From: Liolophura sinensis
Taxonomy: Eukaryota; Mollusca; Polyplacophora; Chitonida; Chitonidae
Direction of reading: 5' to 3'
DNA length: 64,000 bases
Assembly: GCF_032854445.1 (NCBI RefSeq)
Contig: NC_088306.1
Coordinates: forward strand, 1,242,501-1,306,500
A model generated the notes under the pieces. That model was not told the origin of the DNA, did not search any database, and saw nothing but the letters and a program-made list of their open reading frames with translations. A program made the translations under genes and the position numbers. This document shows, in pieces, positions 12,801 to 21,469 of the stretch (positions within the stretch are counted from its first letter, which is position 1; every line of letters begins with the position of its first letter).

Positions 12801-13781
12801 CTTTCCCTTTAACAGAATGTGGAAGGTCTGGGTCTTGTTCTATTTTACCTTTATATATTTATCAAGAATATCCTGTTTTTTTTTTGGTTACAGAAATGCT
12901 AGGAAAAAAGAAATTATTAAAGCATATAGAAAATTAGCAGTACAGTGGCATCCTGACAAGTTTGAAGGTGATGATAAGAAAAAAGCGGAGAAGATGTTCA
13001 TAGATATAGCATCCGCAAAAGAAGTCCTAACAGATCCAGGTGAGTTTGGAGCGATCCGCCTTTGTTCATTCCTGGGGTAGAACTTTATTCAAAATAGAAA
13101 TTCATTTAGCATTATGTTGCAAACAACATTTCTTCATTCATGGTGTGGAAATTAGCAATTCATTTGTGGCAAGCAATGTTTGTACATTCTAGGTGGAGAT
13201 TTTTATGTAAAATGAAAATTTATCCTTAAAAGCTAAAAGGGGGAAATAAAAATTTTAGTTTGAACTCTTAAAGATTATTTTCCTTTATGTTCTTTACTAC
13301 ATTTGTCCTAAAATTTCAACGTTGACTGGCGACTTTTTTTGCCTGATCCGGAGAGTTCTGCTCTTCTTAGAAAGATGTTTTAAGGTTTGTTTGGAGGTAG
13401 GATGATATACGACAGAAATAACGTAACTTTCAGCACCAGAGGGAACATTTTGTGAACTTCTTTTGCCTCTGAAATACATTTTTCATCCAGTTTTATTAAG
13501 GCATATATTTTGACTGAAAACTATATTAGTTAGTGTCAGAAATTGATTAAAATCAACCAGTCTGCATTGAATCATTTATGTGGCGTAAGTTTCAGGCCTC
13601 TTGCTCATCATTGTCATCTTGTTTTACGTTTTCAGAAAAACGTCAGAAGTTTGACAATGGTGAAGACCCCTTAGACCCCGAACAGCAACAAGGGGGCCAA
13701 GGGGGACCTTTCTGGCAACAGGGATTTAATCCATTTGGCGCTGGGGGTGGGGGATTCCAATTTAAGTTTAACTTTAATTAA
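3773..13781 (+). CDS. DNAJC3: DNAJC3 (p58IPK) ER co-chaperone, complete gene, 11 coding exons
   Basis: Splicing the segments 3773-3851, 4769-4879, 7326-7450, 7981-8055, 8742-8885, 10299-10480, 11030-11255, 11852-11972, 12369-12501, 12894-13039 and 13636-13781 gives one frame of 495 codons plus TAA; the human protein is 504 residues. All introns are GT..AG and all phases match. Order: N-terminal signal peptide (about residues 1-27), TPR repeats (about 35-385), J domain (about 389-456) with the HPD motif at 418-420, then a Gly/Phe-rich tail ending FKFNFN. In other animals the protein sits in the ER lumen, binds misfolded clients through its TPRs and stimulates the BiP ATPase through HPD. It is also known as an inhibitor of the eIF2-alpha kinases PKR and PERK. 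There is no KDEL, as in vertebrates. The start at 3773 has A at -3 and G at +4 and leads straight into the hydrophobic signal. Confidence 0.97.
4769..4879 (+). CDS. DNAJC3: DNAJC3 exon 2, first TPR
   Basis: The acceptor is TTGTGTTGCAG and the donor G/GTGAGT; phase 1 at both ends. The translation includes HLEMGKKLLAAGQLADALS, nearly identical to the vertebrate first TPR helix pair. A SINE target-site copy begins nine bases past the exon end. Confidence 0.97.
4901..5165 (+). mobile_element. Full-length SINE family A with target-site duplication
   Basis: This is the clearest copy of the family. A 13-base direct repeat ACCTTTACAGCTG flanks it at 4888-4900 and 5166-5178. The tRNA-like head has an A box (TGGCTCAATTAG, 4911-4922) and a B box (GAGTTCAAGCC, 4979-4989). 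The body ends with AAAACACCAATCAAATAAATAAATA. It sits in DNAJC3 intron 2, in sense orientation, starting 22 bases after the splice donor of exon 2. Confidence 0.93.
6033..6920. mobile_element. Non-autonomous DNA transposon with ~40-bp terminal inverted repeats
   Basis: The left end (6033 on) reads GCCGATTCCACAAAGACATT and continues TTTGACTTAAGTCAAAA. The reverse complement of the right end (to 6920) reads GCCAATTCCACACAGCTATT and continues TCTGACTTAGGTCAAAA. The ends match over about 40 bases with several mismatches. The interior has no long open frame, so a MITE-like element is likely. It lies in DNAJC3 intron 2. I could not settle the target-site duplication, so the superfamily is open. Confidence 0.6.
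7116..7279 (+). mobile_element. SINE family A, 5'-truncated
   Basis: Begins at the ggccgtatgtgagaaggtc part of the body and runs through CCTGCGGATGGTC and CCACCATAATGCTGGC to an ATAAATAAATAAA tail. The tRNA-like head is missing. The tail ends 46 bases before DNAJC3 exon 3, so its A/T-rich end lies next to the branch-point region of that intron. Confidence 0.85.
7326..7450 (+). CDS. DNAJC3: DNAJC3 exon 3
   Basis: The acceptor is TCCCCTGACAG and the donor GTAAGT. It codes residues 64-105, including FKRATVFLALGKSRSALPDL, a close match to the second TPR of vertebrate DNAJC3. It ends in phase 0. Confidence 0.96.
7981..8055 (+). CDS. DNAJC3: DNAJC3 exon 4
   Basis: A 75-base exon, phase 0 at both ends, after acceptor TCATTTTGCAG and before donor GTAAGT. 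It codes 25 residues including LLKQGKLDEAEKDY, the third TPR. Confidence 0.96.
8742..8885 (+). CDS. DNAJC3: DNAJC3 exon 5
   Basis: The acceptor is TTTTTGTTTTAG and the donor the weaker GTTAAT. It codes 48 residues of the fourth TPR region, ending YDRGDYEAAISILSRLVE. The N-terminal third is less conserved than other exons, as in vertebrates. Confidence 0.94.
9751..10236. repeat. 34-bp minisatellite in DNAJC3 intron 5
   Basis: The unit is roughly GGAAAACATAGGATAGTGGG plus TCCTGGATAGTCAT, about 34 bases. Shorter variant units read ACAGGGAATATTGGGTCC. About 13 to 14 units are present. The array ends about 62 bases before exon 6. The minus strand is open in all three frames across it, which gives long but meaningless reading frames. 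Confidence 0.92.
10299..10480 (+). CDS. DNAJC3: DNAJC3 exon 6
   Basis: The acceptor is TTGTTCTCAG and the donor GTAAGT; it ends in phase 2. It starts ICPWNAELRELRADCY, which holds the cysteine pair that forms a disulfide in the vertebrate TPR domain, and continues KLRNDNTAAYYKVSKLHY. Confidence 0.97.
11030..11255 (+). CDS. DNAJC3: DNAJC3 exon 7
   Basis: The acceptor is TGTTCTTACAG and the donor GTATGT. It codes residues 239-314, including RECLKLDPDHKQCFPHYKKV and the cysteine-bearing SHICHCQSK. These match the vertebrate TPR 6-7 region. Confidence 0.97.
11852..11972 (+). CDS. DNAJC3: DNAJC3 exon 8
   Basis: The acceptor is TCCTTTCTCAG and the donor G/GTGAGT, ending in phase 1. It codes ACNEVLHMDPDNVDALCDRA and neighbours, the eighth TPR. 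Confidence 0.97.
12369..12501 (+). CDS. DNAJC3: DNAJC3 exon 9, last TPR helix and J-domain start
   Basis: The acceptor is TGTTTCCTCAG and the donor AG/GTAAGT, phase 1 in and phase 2 out. It codes KKAQKLLKQS, the basic linker typical of DNAJC3, and then KRDYYKILGVK, helix I of the J domain. Confidence 0.97.
12894..13039 (+). CDS. DNAJC3: DNAJC3 exon 10, J-domain core
   Basis: The acceptor is a long T run ending GGTTACAG, the donor G/GTGAGT. It codes EIIKAYRKLAVQWHPDKF with the catalytic HPD tripeptide at residues 418-420, then helix III (FIDIASAKEVLTDP). All residues expected for BiP activation are present. Confidence 0.98.
13636..13781 (+). CDS. DNAJC3: DNAJC3 exon 11, C-terminal tail and stop
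   Basis: The acceptor is TACGTTTTCAG. It codes RQKFDNGEDPLDPEQQQGG, then a Gly/Phe/Gln-rich tail ending FQFKFNFN and TAA at 13779-13781. The ending closely parallels the vertebrate FRFKFHFN. Confidence 0.97.
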
Positions 13782-15040
13782 GGACACATTAAATACATAT
13801 TTTATAAAGTCTGTCACATTATGAGTTTATTTGTCATGGTTTTGTTTAATCTAGAGCCCTTTTCTCACAAATAGGTAAAGAGAACCCAACCCACTTTCAC
13901 AAAACATTGCGAATCAGTTTTTGTAACTTTCCTCAAAAATCATGACACCATGTGAGGCTGTAATATGTGAGTCATTTACGGAAAGGGCTAGAGAAACGTA
14001 AGTAACAAAGTTTTTTGAAAGAGGACCCTGGGGTCTGTTTCTCAACGGCATTGTAATGTAACGTCAGTCGCATGTAGGACATCACTGTGTGGCATCATGG
14101 GAAGGGGTGATTTTACGCACTCTTTGAGAAGCAGCCATCAAAGATCCGCCCTGACTGTGATTAAAAATGTTTATAGACAGCATATAATGAGATAGTTCTG
14201 TATAAGCTGATAATTAGGGTTAACTGAATTTCTGGAATAGGACATAAGGTTAGTTTATTTGTTTATTTATTTTGTGTTAGCAAACATTTTTATCTTCAGT
14301 TAATGAAAGGCTGTTCCATAATGCCTGAAGGTTTTTTTTTTTTTTAACGTCCCTTTTTTGTTTTGTTTTTTTAATACAGAGATGAATCCAAGCACTATGG
14401 ACATTTTTGATAGGGTTGTTCGTTTTGATTGAGTCATTCTTTGTTACTCGGTTTAACCTGGAAAGAAACTTAGAAGAAGAAAAACTCCCTCAGCAGATTT
14501 GCATTGCTTGGAACAAAGTTTTTGTACTAATTCATGTTGTTGACCTCATTACATTGTACCCAACATTGAGATAAAGGCATGTTAGAATTTGTAGTAAATT
14601 CACCTGCTTCTCCTCAGCAAGGCCACCATTCCAGTGAACTGTATTTCACTTAGAGTTTGGTATGTTAATATACACTGCCATGAGCACATAATGTGTTTCA
14701 TACAATACTTTTGATAACAACACTAATTTTGTTCTGATAAGAAATTAATCAAGCCTCACAAAAAACTGTTAAGTGGCTGTAAAAGGTGGATGAACCAATC
14801 AGAATTGAGGAAAACGCCTCGCTTGAGAAAGGCTTAACTTCGGTGAAATACGGTAAATCACTGGTCTACAGAAAACAGAATTGTTGAGAATTGATAGTTT
14901 GTAGGATTCGTGGCTCAAGAATTGTTGCAGAGATCTTTGTAGAGTTTCAGGGAAAAGCAGACGCTGAATCTCAGCAAAACGAAGACGTCAATAATGTATA
15001 ATACAGTAAGTATAAAATAAAACTTTGAAGAATTTCAGAT
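13782..15040 (+). other. Probable DNAJC3 3' UTR, end uncertain
   Basis: Possible polyadenylation signals are ATTAAA at 13788-13793 (very close to the stop), ATTAAA at 14160-14165 and AATAAA at 15016-15021. Sequence alone cannot choose between them. Two small inverted-repeat elements seem to lie inside: 13888-14020 (weak) and 14029-14138. No coding exon is seen. Confidence 0.4.
14029..14138. mobile_element. Short MITE-like element, ~110 bp
   Basis: The left end reads GGGTCTGTTTCTCAACGG. The reverse complement of the right end reads GGCTGCTTCTCAAAGAG. The shared GG..CTG.TTCTCAA forms an imperfect inverted repeat. It lies just downstream of the DNAJC3 stop, probably in the transcribed 3' region. 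Confidence 0.4.
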
Positions 15041-15427
15041 ACTGTAACATGTTTGGATCATATTTAGGCCGATCTGTTTTGCACATTAAGTCCTGTTGTT
15101 CATGGAAGGGGATATGGGTTTGCTGGTCTTCTATTTTGCTCAAAAACATTGAATTTCGAACTGTAGGATAAGCACTCATCAAGAAGTGATATTTATGATT
15201 GGCCGATAAATAATTTAAAGACACGTTTAGAAGTTCAGATGGCCTGATATTTTCTTTCCGGAGAGTTTAGTTATCACTGCTCTGATTTTACTCTCTATGC
15301 TGTAACTCATTTTATGATAATGTTAGCGCATGATCTTTATCCTGCTATTAATGAATAAGCCATTTTTTTATAACCCAAGACTTGAGTCTCAGACACCGTT
15401 TTTTGTGAGTAAATGGAAATAGTGAAA

Positions 15428-15676
15428 CTTTATACGAGCTAAAAAAATTCTAAAAATCAATTTAGTCTTTCGTCAGTTTGAAATATTTTTGAATGCTAAA
15501 TTCTGAAATTCAGAATGTTGATTTTCAAGCATGTAATAGTGCTGCGTGAAAAGAAATTTATACCAGCTAAAAAGTCCAAAAAATCAGTTTAGACTTTCGT
15601 CATTTTGAAAATATTTTTCAACACTAATTTTAGACTTGATTTGCAAACATGTAATAGTGTTGTGTGAAAAGAAATC
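15428..15676. repeat. Diverged ~123-bp direct repeat
   Basis: Two copies share GTGAAAAGAAATTTATACCAGC-type starts, TTTAGTCTTTCGTCAGTTTG and CAAGCATGTAATAGTG. They are imperfect, so older than the duplication at 1420. No gene is seen in 15,040-16,900. Confidence 0.65.
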
Positions 15677-16917
15677 AGATGCCTTGTGACCGTAAACGAA
15701 TCACAACACTAATTTTGCAGACAACACAAATTCTTTGACTGGTTTCCCAAAATTCGACTGATCTCTTACTTTATAACAAGGAAACACTCTCTATTTGGGT
15801 TTCATTAATTTATTGTAAAATAATATCCGTCTTTAACGGAGATTTAAATTATGACTATGGTATGGAACGGCTTAGTGGACCTGTTATTGCACATTCTGTA
15901 AGAGGTTTAGTTTGATATTTAATATTTATACATGAAATGATAGAACGTATTAAATGGTGTGAAAAGGCTGTATACACAGTGCAGTTTTGGGGTTTGATGC
16001 GGTTATTGAGTAGAAGAAGTAGGATTTGACAGAAACAGTGCTTAGGATCAAGTAAAATTGAGCTCAAATGTGTAGTAAGGTTCATCAGACAGGCCACTGA
16101 AAACGATGCCTAAAATTTATCTTTTTAGATGTTAAAGAGTGTTAAAGACATTGAAGTGTTTGAATTCTGTGGTGGGCCTTACTCCTTTAATACTGGCCTG
16201 ACTGACAGTGTTTAGGAACTCTGATGTCACATGGCATATTTCCTTATGTTCACCAGAAGGAAGGATTATTTTAGAACATTCTTTCAGAGATTTTTTTACG
16301 CATATGGATAAAATATCTGCGCGATCTTCGCCAAGACAGCGGTACCAATACCAAGTTTTGGCTTTAATTGCTGCTTGTATATTGTGTACACCTATCTTAT
16401 AATCCGGGTGTCAGTAGTTCCTTCCCAATATCAATGCCATTTTGTGGGTTAATTTGCTATATTAGAGAGACAGAGCTACCGCTGTAATTCTGATATCAAT
16501 ACTGTGTTCGAGATTTAAACCATTCAGAACGGGCTGCTGACAGAAAATATCAGGATATGTTTTACAGATTTTTGTTTTGCCCTGGGTTTAGTCCAGATAT
16601 CAGTGTCATTGTTTCATTTTGCTGGGAGTAAGCCAATCCCGTGTTTGTACGTGCAGTAGCCAATTCCGCGTCATTTTTCATTTTCCATCTGTTATATTTG
16701 TACATCTCATCATGTACCCAAACACAAATGTTTGTACATAATAAATTGTTATCATTTAGTAACAAAACAGGTAAATTGTTATCATTTGGTAACAAAACAG
16801 AAGCTAACTGTCTGTTGTGTTCTGTGGTTGTTAACGCTATTGACATCCACCACATTGTAACCCTCTTCAGATGTGTTGGCTTAACGGATCAACTTGTCAG
16901 CTGTTTCCAGGGACACG

Positions 16918-17222
16918 TGACCGCTTTGGTGGCCTAATAGTTAGTGTCATGCCAAAGACTTTAAAATTGGTACTTGTTGCTGCCTCGCTTGGCGTTTGGC
17001 ACTAAGAGGTTAGAGCAAGGAAACAAGACTGGTGTCGGTTGGGGTGTCATGTCTGGTGTCTTTGCCATGATACTTAAGTGGGGGCAGCCATTTGCATGGG
17101 GTCATGGACTCTCCCTGTCACAAAAAGACACCGTATATGTTCACTCACCTAATGACTTCTCGTCGTCATATGACTAAAAAATTGTCAAATATGAAGTAAA
17201 ACCATAAGCATTTATTCATTCC
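16918..17222 (+). mobile_element. tRNA-derived SINE, family B
   Basis: Head GGTGGCCTAATAGTTAG (shortened tRNA part), body TTGTTGCTGCCTCGCTTGGC and GTGTCATGTCTGGTGTCTTT, conserved 3' block CGTCGTCATATGACTAAAAA and an ATTCATTCC tail. It is one of about eight copies of this family, which differs in body and tail from family A. Confidence 0.82.
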
Positions 17223-17339
17223 ACGGACATGTGATTGCTTTTGCGTACTTAATGCGATTAACTTACGTATGTGTTATTCGTGTTTCACGGCCCATGCGTT
17301 GACAGTCATTGTACTACCCCGTCAACCCACCCCAATAAA

Positions 17340-17438
17340 TCCTCGTCCGATGCGTTAAATTGCCTGGAACTTCTTACATTCACCGTATGGCTGAAATATT
17401 GCCGATGTGGCGTTAAGCCATAATCATTCATTCATTCC
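17340..17438 (+). mobile_element. 3' end of a third SINE-like family (C)
   Basis: Contains CACCGTATGGCTGAAATATT and GATGTGGCGTTAAGCCATAA followed by TCATTCATTCATTC. A shorter relative with the same GATGTGGC..TAA..CATAATCATTCATTC end lies at 47822. The head is not preserved. Confidence 0.55.
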
Positions 17439-17478
17439 TTTCACAGTGCGTTTGAAGAATGTGCGTTATCATTCGTAT

Positions 17479-17607
17479 TATCTATTTGATCGGTGTTTCA
17501 TACGCCGTATTCTAGAATATTTCACTTATACGACGGCAGCCAGCACTATGGTGGAAGGAAACCGGGCACATCAGTTTGGGGTAAACCCACAACCATCCGC
17601 AGGTTGA
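17479..17607 (-). mobile_element. SINE family A fragment, minus strand
   Basis: Holds the tail-proximal half (TCTATTTGATCGGTGTTTCA to AACCATCCGCAGGTTG). A weaker fragment with GCCGTACTTCTGAATATTTC follows at 17660-17700. Confidence 0.75.
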
Positions 17608-17869
17608 CACACCATGTGTACGTAAGTAATACTGGACTTAAGTGGCGCTTAGCCAGCGCCGTACTTCTGAATATTTCACGATAATAGACGACTGTATAGT
17701 AAGTTTTCAGGGTGGAGGAAACCAGAGTAAACGGACCTAAACTCGCCAAGTAACTGACGACGACACCCACACGCATAACCCTCAAGTTTTCACGCGTGAT
17801 GCAAACTGAAAGTGTGTGTCATATGGGTGGGAGGCCAGTGGAAACCCGATAGTGTTATTCACCGCTTAG

Positions 17870-17990
17870 CTGGACCTTCATGGCGTTTTGGTTAGCGTGA
17901 AAGTGCAGCACAATGGCTCTGGAGCCTCACATCAATGTGGTCGCTCTGAGTTCAAGTCCAGCTCATACATGCTGGCTTCCTCTCCCTTTC
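17870..17990 (+). mobile_element. SINE family A head-only fragment
   Basis: Keeps the tRNA-like head with the B-box-like GAGTTCAAGTCC and the following CATGCTGGCTTCCTCTCC, then stops. The 3' body and tail are absent. Confidence 0.7.
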
Positions 17991-18062
17991 TATGCTCACA
18001 TTCCTTCTCTCTTATAAGGGTTTGAACTCTGCTGGTTGGTAAACACATTAAAACAGCACTAT

Positions 18063-18166
18063 AACTCCATTAAAAGTGTTAAATTTTAAAAACTCTGAGG
18101 CATAGTTTTAAGGCTTTGACTAACCAGCTCTATATATGCATTACTTCAAAGACTTTTAATGGAGTT
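18063..18166. repeat. Perfect 15-bp inverted repeat
   Basis: AACTCCATTAAAAGT at 18063-18077 has its exact reverse complement at 18152-18166. The pair could be the remnant of a small foldback element. No gene is seen nearby. Confidence 0.6.
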
Positions 18167-18578
18167 GAAATGTGAACATTTTGAAGAATGTCAACGTTAA
18201 ACATTAACACTCAACCCCTTGACATTCAGTCATTTTATGCGGGAATGAAGCTAGAAACACCATATTGGCATGTACAAAGCTAAGAAAAATACTGGTGGAC
18301 AGAAAACCAAACTACCTGCTTGTTTCTCATGCCCAACAAATATATCTTTTCTTCGCTGATGACCCAAGGAACATGACCCGCATAAATATCATGTGACTGA
18401 GTTGAAAGGTCAAATATTTTATACATAATAATTCAGTTTTTTCAAATAATTATGAACAGAGAGCTCAAATTCCACTCAAATTTGTTTCTGTGTGATAAAA
18501 ATCACCTAAGAATTGAATACCAGTTTTCTTTGCTTCAGATAGCTACAATGCAACCTTGTTAAAACTGATTAACTAGCA

Positions 18579-18592
18579 GTTACCATGGTAAC
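18579..18592. promoter_or_regulatory. Palindromic X-box (RFX-type) motif
   Basis: GTTACCATGGTAAC is a perfect 14-base palindrome that fits the RFX transcription-factor consensus GTTRCC-ATGG-YAAC in form. No gene start is evident within a few kilobases, so function is uncertain. Confidence 0.35.
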
Positions 18593-19245
18593 TAAAATGT
18601 ACTTGTTAACAATGAATAGAACAGATAAGTAATACACGTTGTACACATGTGCTGTGCATTTGTAAAAATTCCGGGGGAATGTCCTAAAACCCATTTATGA
18701 GCACGTACTTTATAATTTCACAGAGCTGACCTATTTTAACCCCTATCATAATTTTACCTGTGAAAGGTCAAAGGTCAGTGAAGCTCAAAACTACACATTC
18801 TCTGAAACGTGACATTAACAAGCACCATCAGAGATGTTACACCACATCACCTCGTCACCACGATATGTCGTTGACCTACATGGACTACATAAACATAACA
18901 CAACAATTCGACAAATACAAACTTGACAAATTAGCCACATTGATGAACACAATATGAGTCATAAAACATAGTTACCACTGTTGTAACCAAACTATAGAAA
19001 TCTGAATAATTCTGGCATTTATCACCTGGAACACATTAACACCATGGTGTTTGTACACATAATATTTAATAAACCCAACAATGTGTAACAAAGGCAGTGT
19101 ATAGTACTTGGGGCGTAGAACGTTATGGCTTTAGAGATACACATCATGTCCAGATTAGTGGATTTTCTATCAAATTTATAAAATCATGTCACCAAAACTT
19201 TCACGTAACTTGTGTTGCTTACATTTGTCTCTTTTTGCTGTTAGA

Positions 19246-19600
19246 TTTCACCCAGTGTCGTTCAACATTTGAATCACCTGAGTGCCAGTCTTCGGAACAA
19301 TTTAGAACAAGTTACCTAACAGTTGACGCCTGGCTGTGGCCTACCAGGAAATCGAGCAGTACGCAAATCAGAATTATGATGGACAGTGAAATCTTCTGGA
19401 ACATATGTCAGATTTACAGATGTGCATGTAGCACTCTCTCTGAACTCTCTGAACTGACCAAACAATGATGCCATTGGAACTGGCGTGACAAAAAGAGTGC
19501 AGCAAGCCACCAGAGACTTGCACCAACAATTGAAAAACAGTGTTTAGATGTTGCAGCGGAATGGAAGACAACACAAGAATCCCCATGGAAATGACCACGA
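19246..19600 (+). pseudogene. Possible decayed coding segment, family unknown
   Basis: After an acceptor-like TTTTTGCTGTTAG, the plus strand reads SPSVVQHLNHLSASLRNNLE before a stop. Then, in shifted frames, it reads LAVAYQEIEQYANQNYDGQ and GTGVTKRVQQATRDLHQQL. Several frameshifts and stops separate these helix-like pieces, so it looks like a degraded gene copy or retrocopy. It could also be chance. I cannot name the family with confidence. Confidence 0.25.
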
Positions 19601-20836
19601 CATACGTTTATAGCTCCTCCATCTGCAAAGCTTGAATATATATACCTTATTTCATGACCATGTATCGTTTTTTTTTATATTTCTTATGAACAAATTTCCA
19701 ACAAAGTAATACATTTGCTTGCTTTCTTTGAAACTGTTTTTCTTTCTCTTTAAATTTTACACTATATTTACATTATCAGAGGCTTAGTGATATTATCAAA
19801 AAAAAATAATGTAAGATTAATTAATTTATGATTCTGGCAAATTCTTTCATGAAAGAAAGACATCCAAAGTTCAGCTGAACTGGAGTAGCTGTCACATTAA
19901 GGTCTGTTTTTGTCACAGGTTTAATAAAAAGATACTCTGAAATAAAGAGAAAAAATATTGTCAATATTGATACTAAATTTACCTATAATGACTCTGTTCC
20001 GTCATTACTTCATTTATCAAGGTTAGATCTCATCATATATCTCTCCAAAACAGTTTTTGGGTGGACTTGATTATGGATTGTGGGTGTTTTGTCCATTTGT
20101 GATGTAATGTGTGGGCGTTTTGTCCTAGGGTATTTTGACTGCGGGCTTTTTGTCTGGAGGACTCCAATGTCACCAATCCCAGTAACATTAAAACTTTTAA
20201 GCCGGGAAGGAACTTAATCGCCCGCGAAATACGCTGACAATATTCGTTGGCAGCAGAGTTACAGACACACAAGGCGGATTTTCCCGATAATCGTGTTCAG
20301 TAGGTCATGTCATATGACGTAGTAACCCATGTGACACAAACAAAATATCAGAGGTCAACACAATTCCGTGGTGTTTGATTGGTCAGCTCGATCAACTCGA
20401 TCGCCGAAATTCGCTGGAGCGGACAGATTACGTGGACTGAGTGAATTCGCCGGCGTATTTAATCGCTAGAAAACGACATGTCCGAAAGCGAATTTCAGGT
20501 CGGACAAAATCGTCTGTGAAATACGCCAGCGCAGACACAATAGGTGGATTTTAGAAAGTCACAAAAATCGCCCGTACGAAGGGAAAACCCGTAGGTTGTG
20601 TCCCCCAATAATGGAATGAACGATTCCGCATTATACCCAAGATTATAAAATAAATCCATTATTTCATAGGTTAATGTATAATGTGCTGCAAAAATCCAAT
20701 AATGTTGTAAGCAGATAAATTTAAATCTACTAAATGGTATAACTGCAAAAATATATTTATACACTTCATATTTCATTCACATATGAAGTGAATGGTTCAG
20801 GAACATTAAAGGAACATATGTTACATTATACTGATG

Positions 20837-20893
20837 ATATCGGCCCAACCAGTAGTGCATGTGTCCTTGTCCCAACCTCTCAGAGCTGAACAC
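20837..20893 (-). mobile_element. SINE family B fragment, minus strand
   Basis: The segment CGGCCCAACCAGT...CCCAACCTCTCAGAGCTGAAC matches the middle of the family B copy at 42090-42396, in the same orientation. No gene is seen in 19,600-21,470. A CpG-rich patch with a diverged direct repeat (CGAAATACGC...CAGACACA) at 20,210-20,580 is probably another old repeat. Confidence 0.5.
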
Positions 20894-21469
20894 CTAAATA
20901 TTGCCATTTTCCCAATAACAAATCAATCAGTAGGTATAAACTGAGTTCAGCTGAACGAGCACCTGTTCTGACTAGCTCTTGCAGGAGTTCAGTGAATGAC
21001 AGTAGACGTATAAGTGTGCATATATGTATAGGTATATATACCCATACATATACATATCCGTACATTCAAATTAACCGTTATATATTCCCCTGAATGACAC
21101 GTGTGTGGACTATAATCTCCAGGAAGCTGTGTTTACTGAAAACGTGGAACACGTGACGACAATTATATGTTGCGTTTATGTACCGTATATACATATAATT
21201 ACAGTTGTGCGGAAACATTAGTGTCTTATAAATATAACAGCAGGGGATTTTCTGTTGAATTTGCATATGCTCTCCATTTATTTGAATACATTGTTGTTTG
21301 TGATTCACGTCAAATGATCCCCTACTTCATAGGAGTACACTGTAGTCACTTTCACCTTTTTTTTATTCACCAGTTCATTTACATATACTAAATATAAATT
21401 TTTTTTTATGTGTGGATTTAAAGGTGTGCCTCATTTTGCCTTCTAAATTGGCGACGAAAGTCAGCGCGG

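Noticed and set aside
20210-20580. CpG island / promoter
   Set aside because: The CpG-rich patch contains a diverged direct repeat and looks like an old transposable element rather than a gene start.
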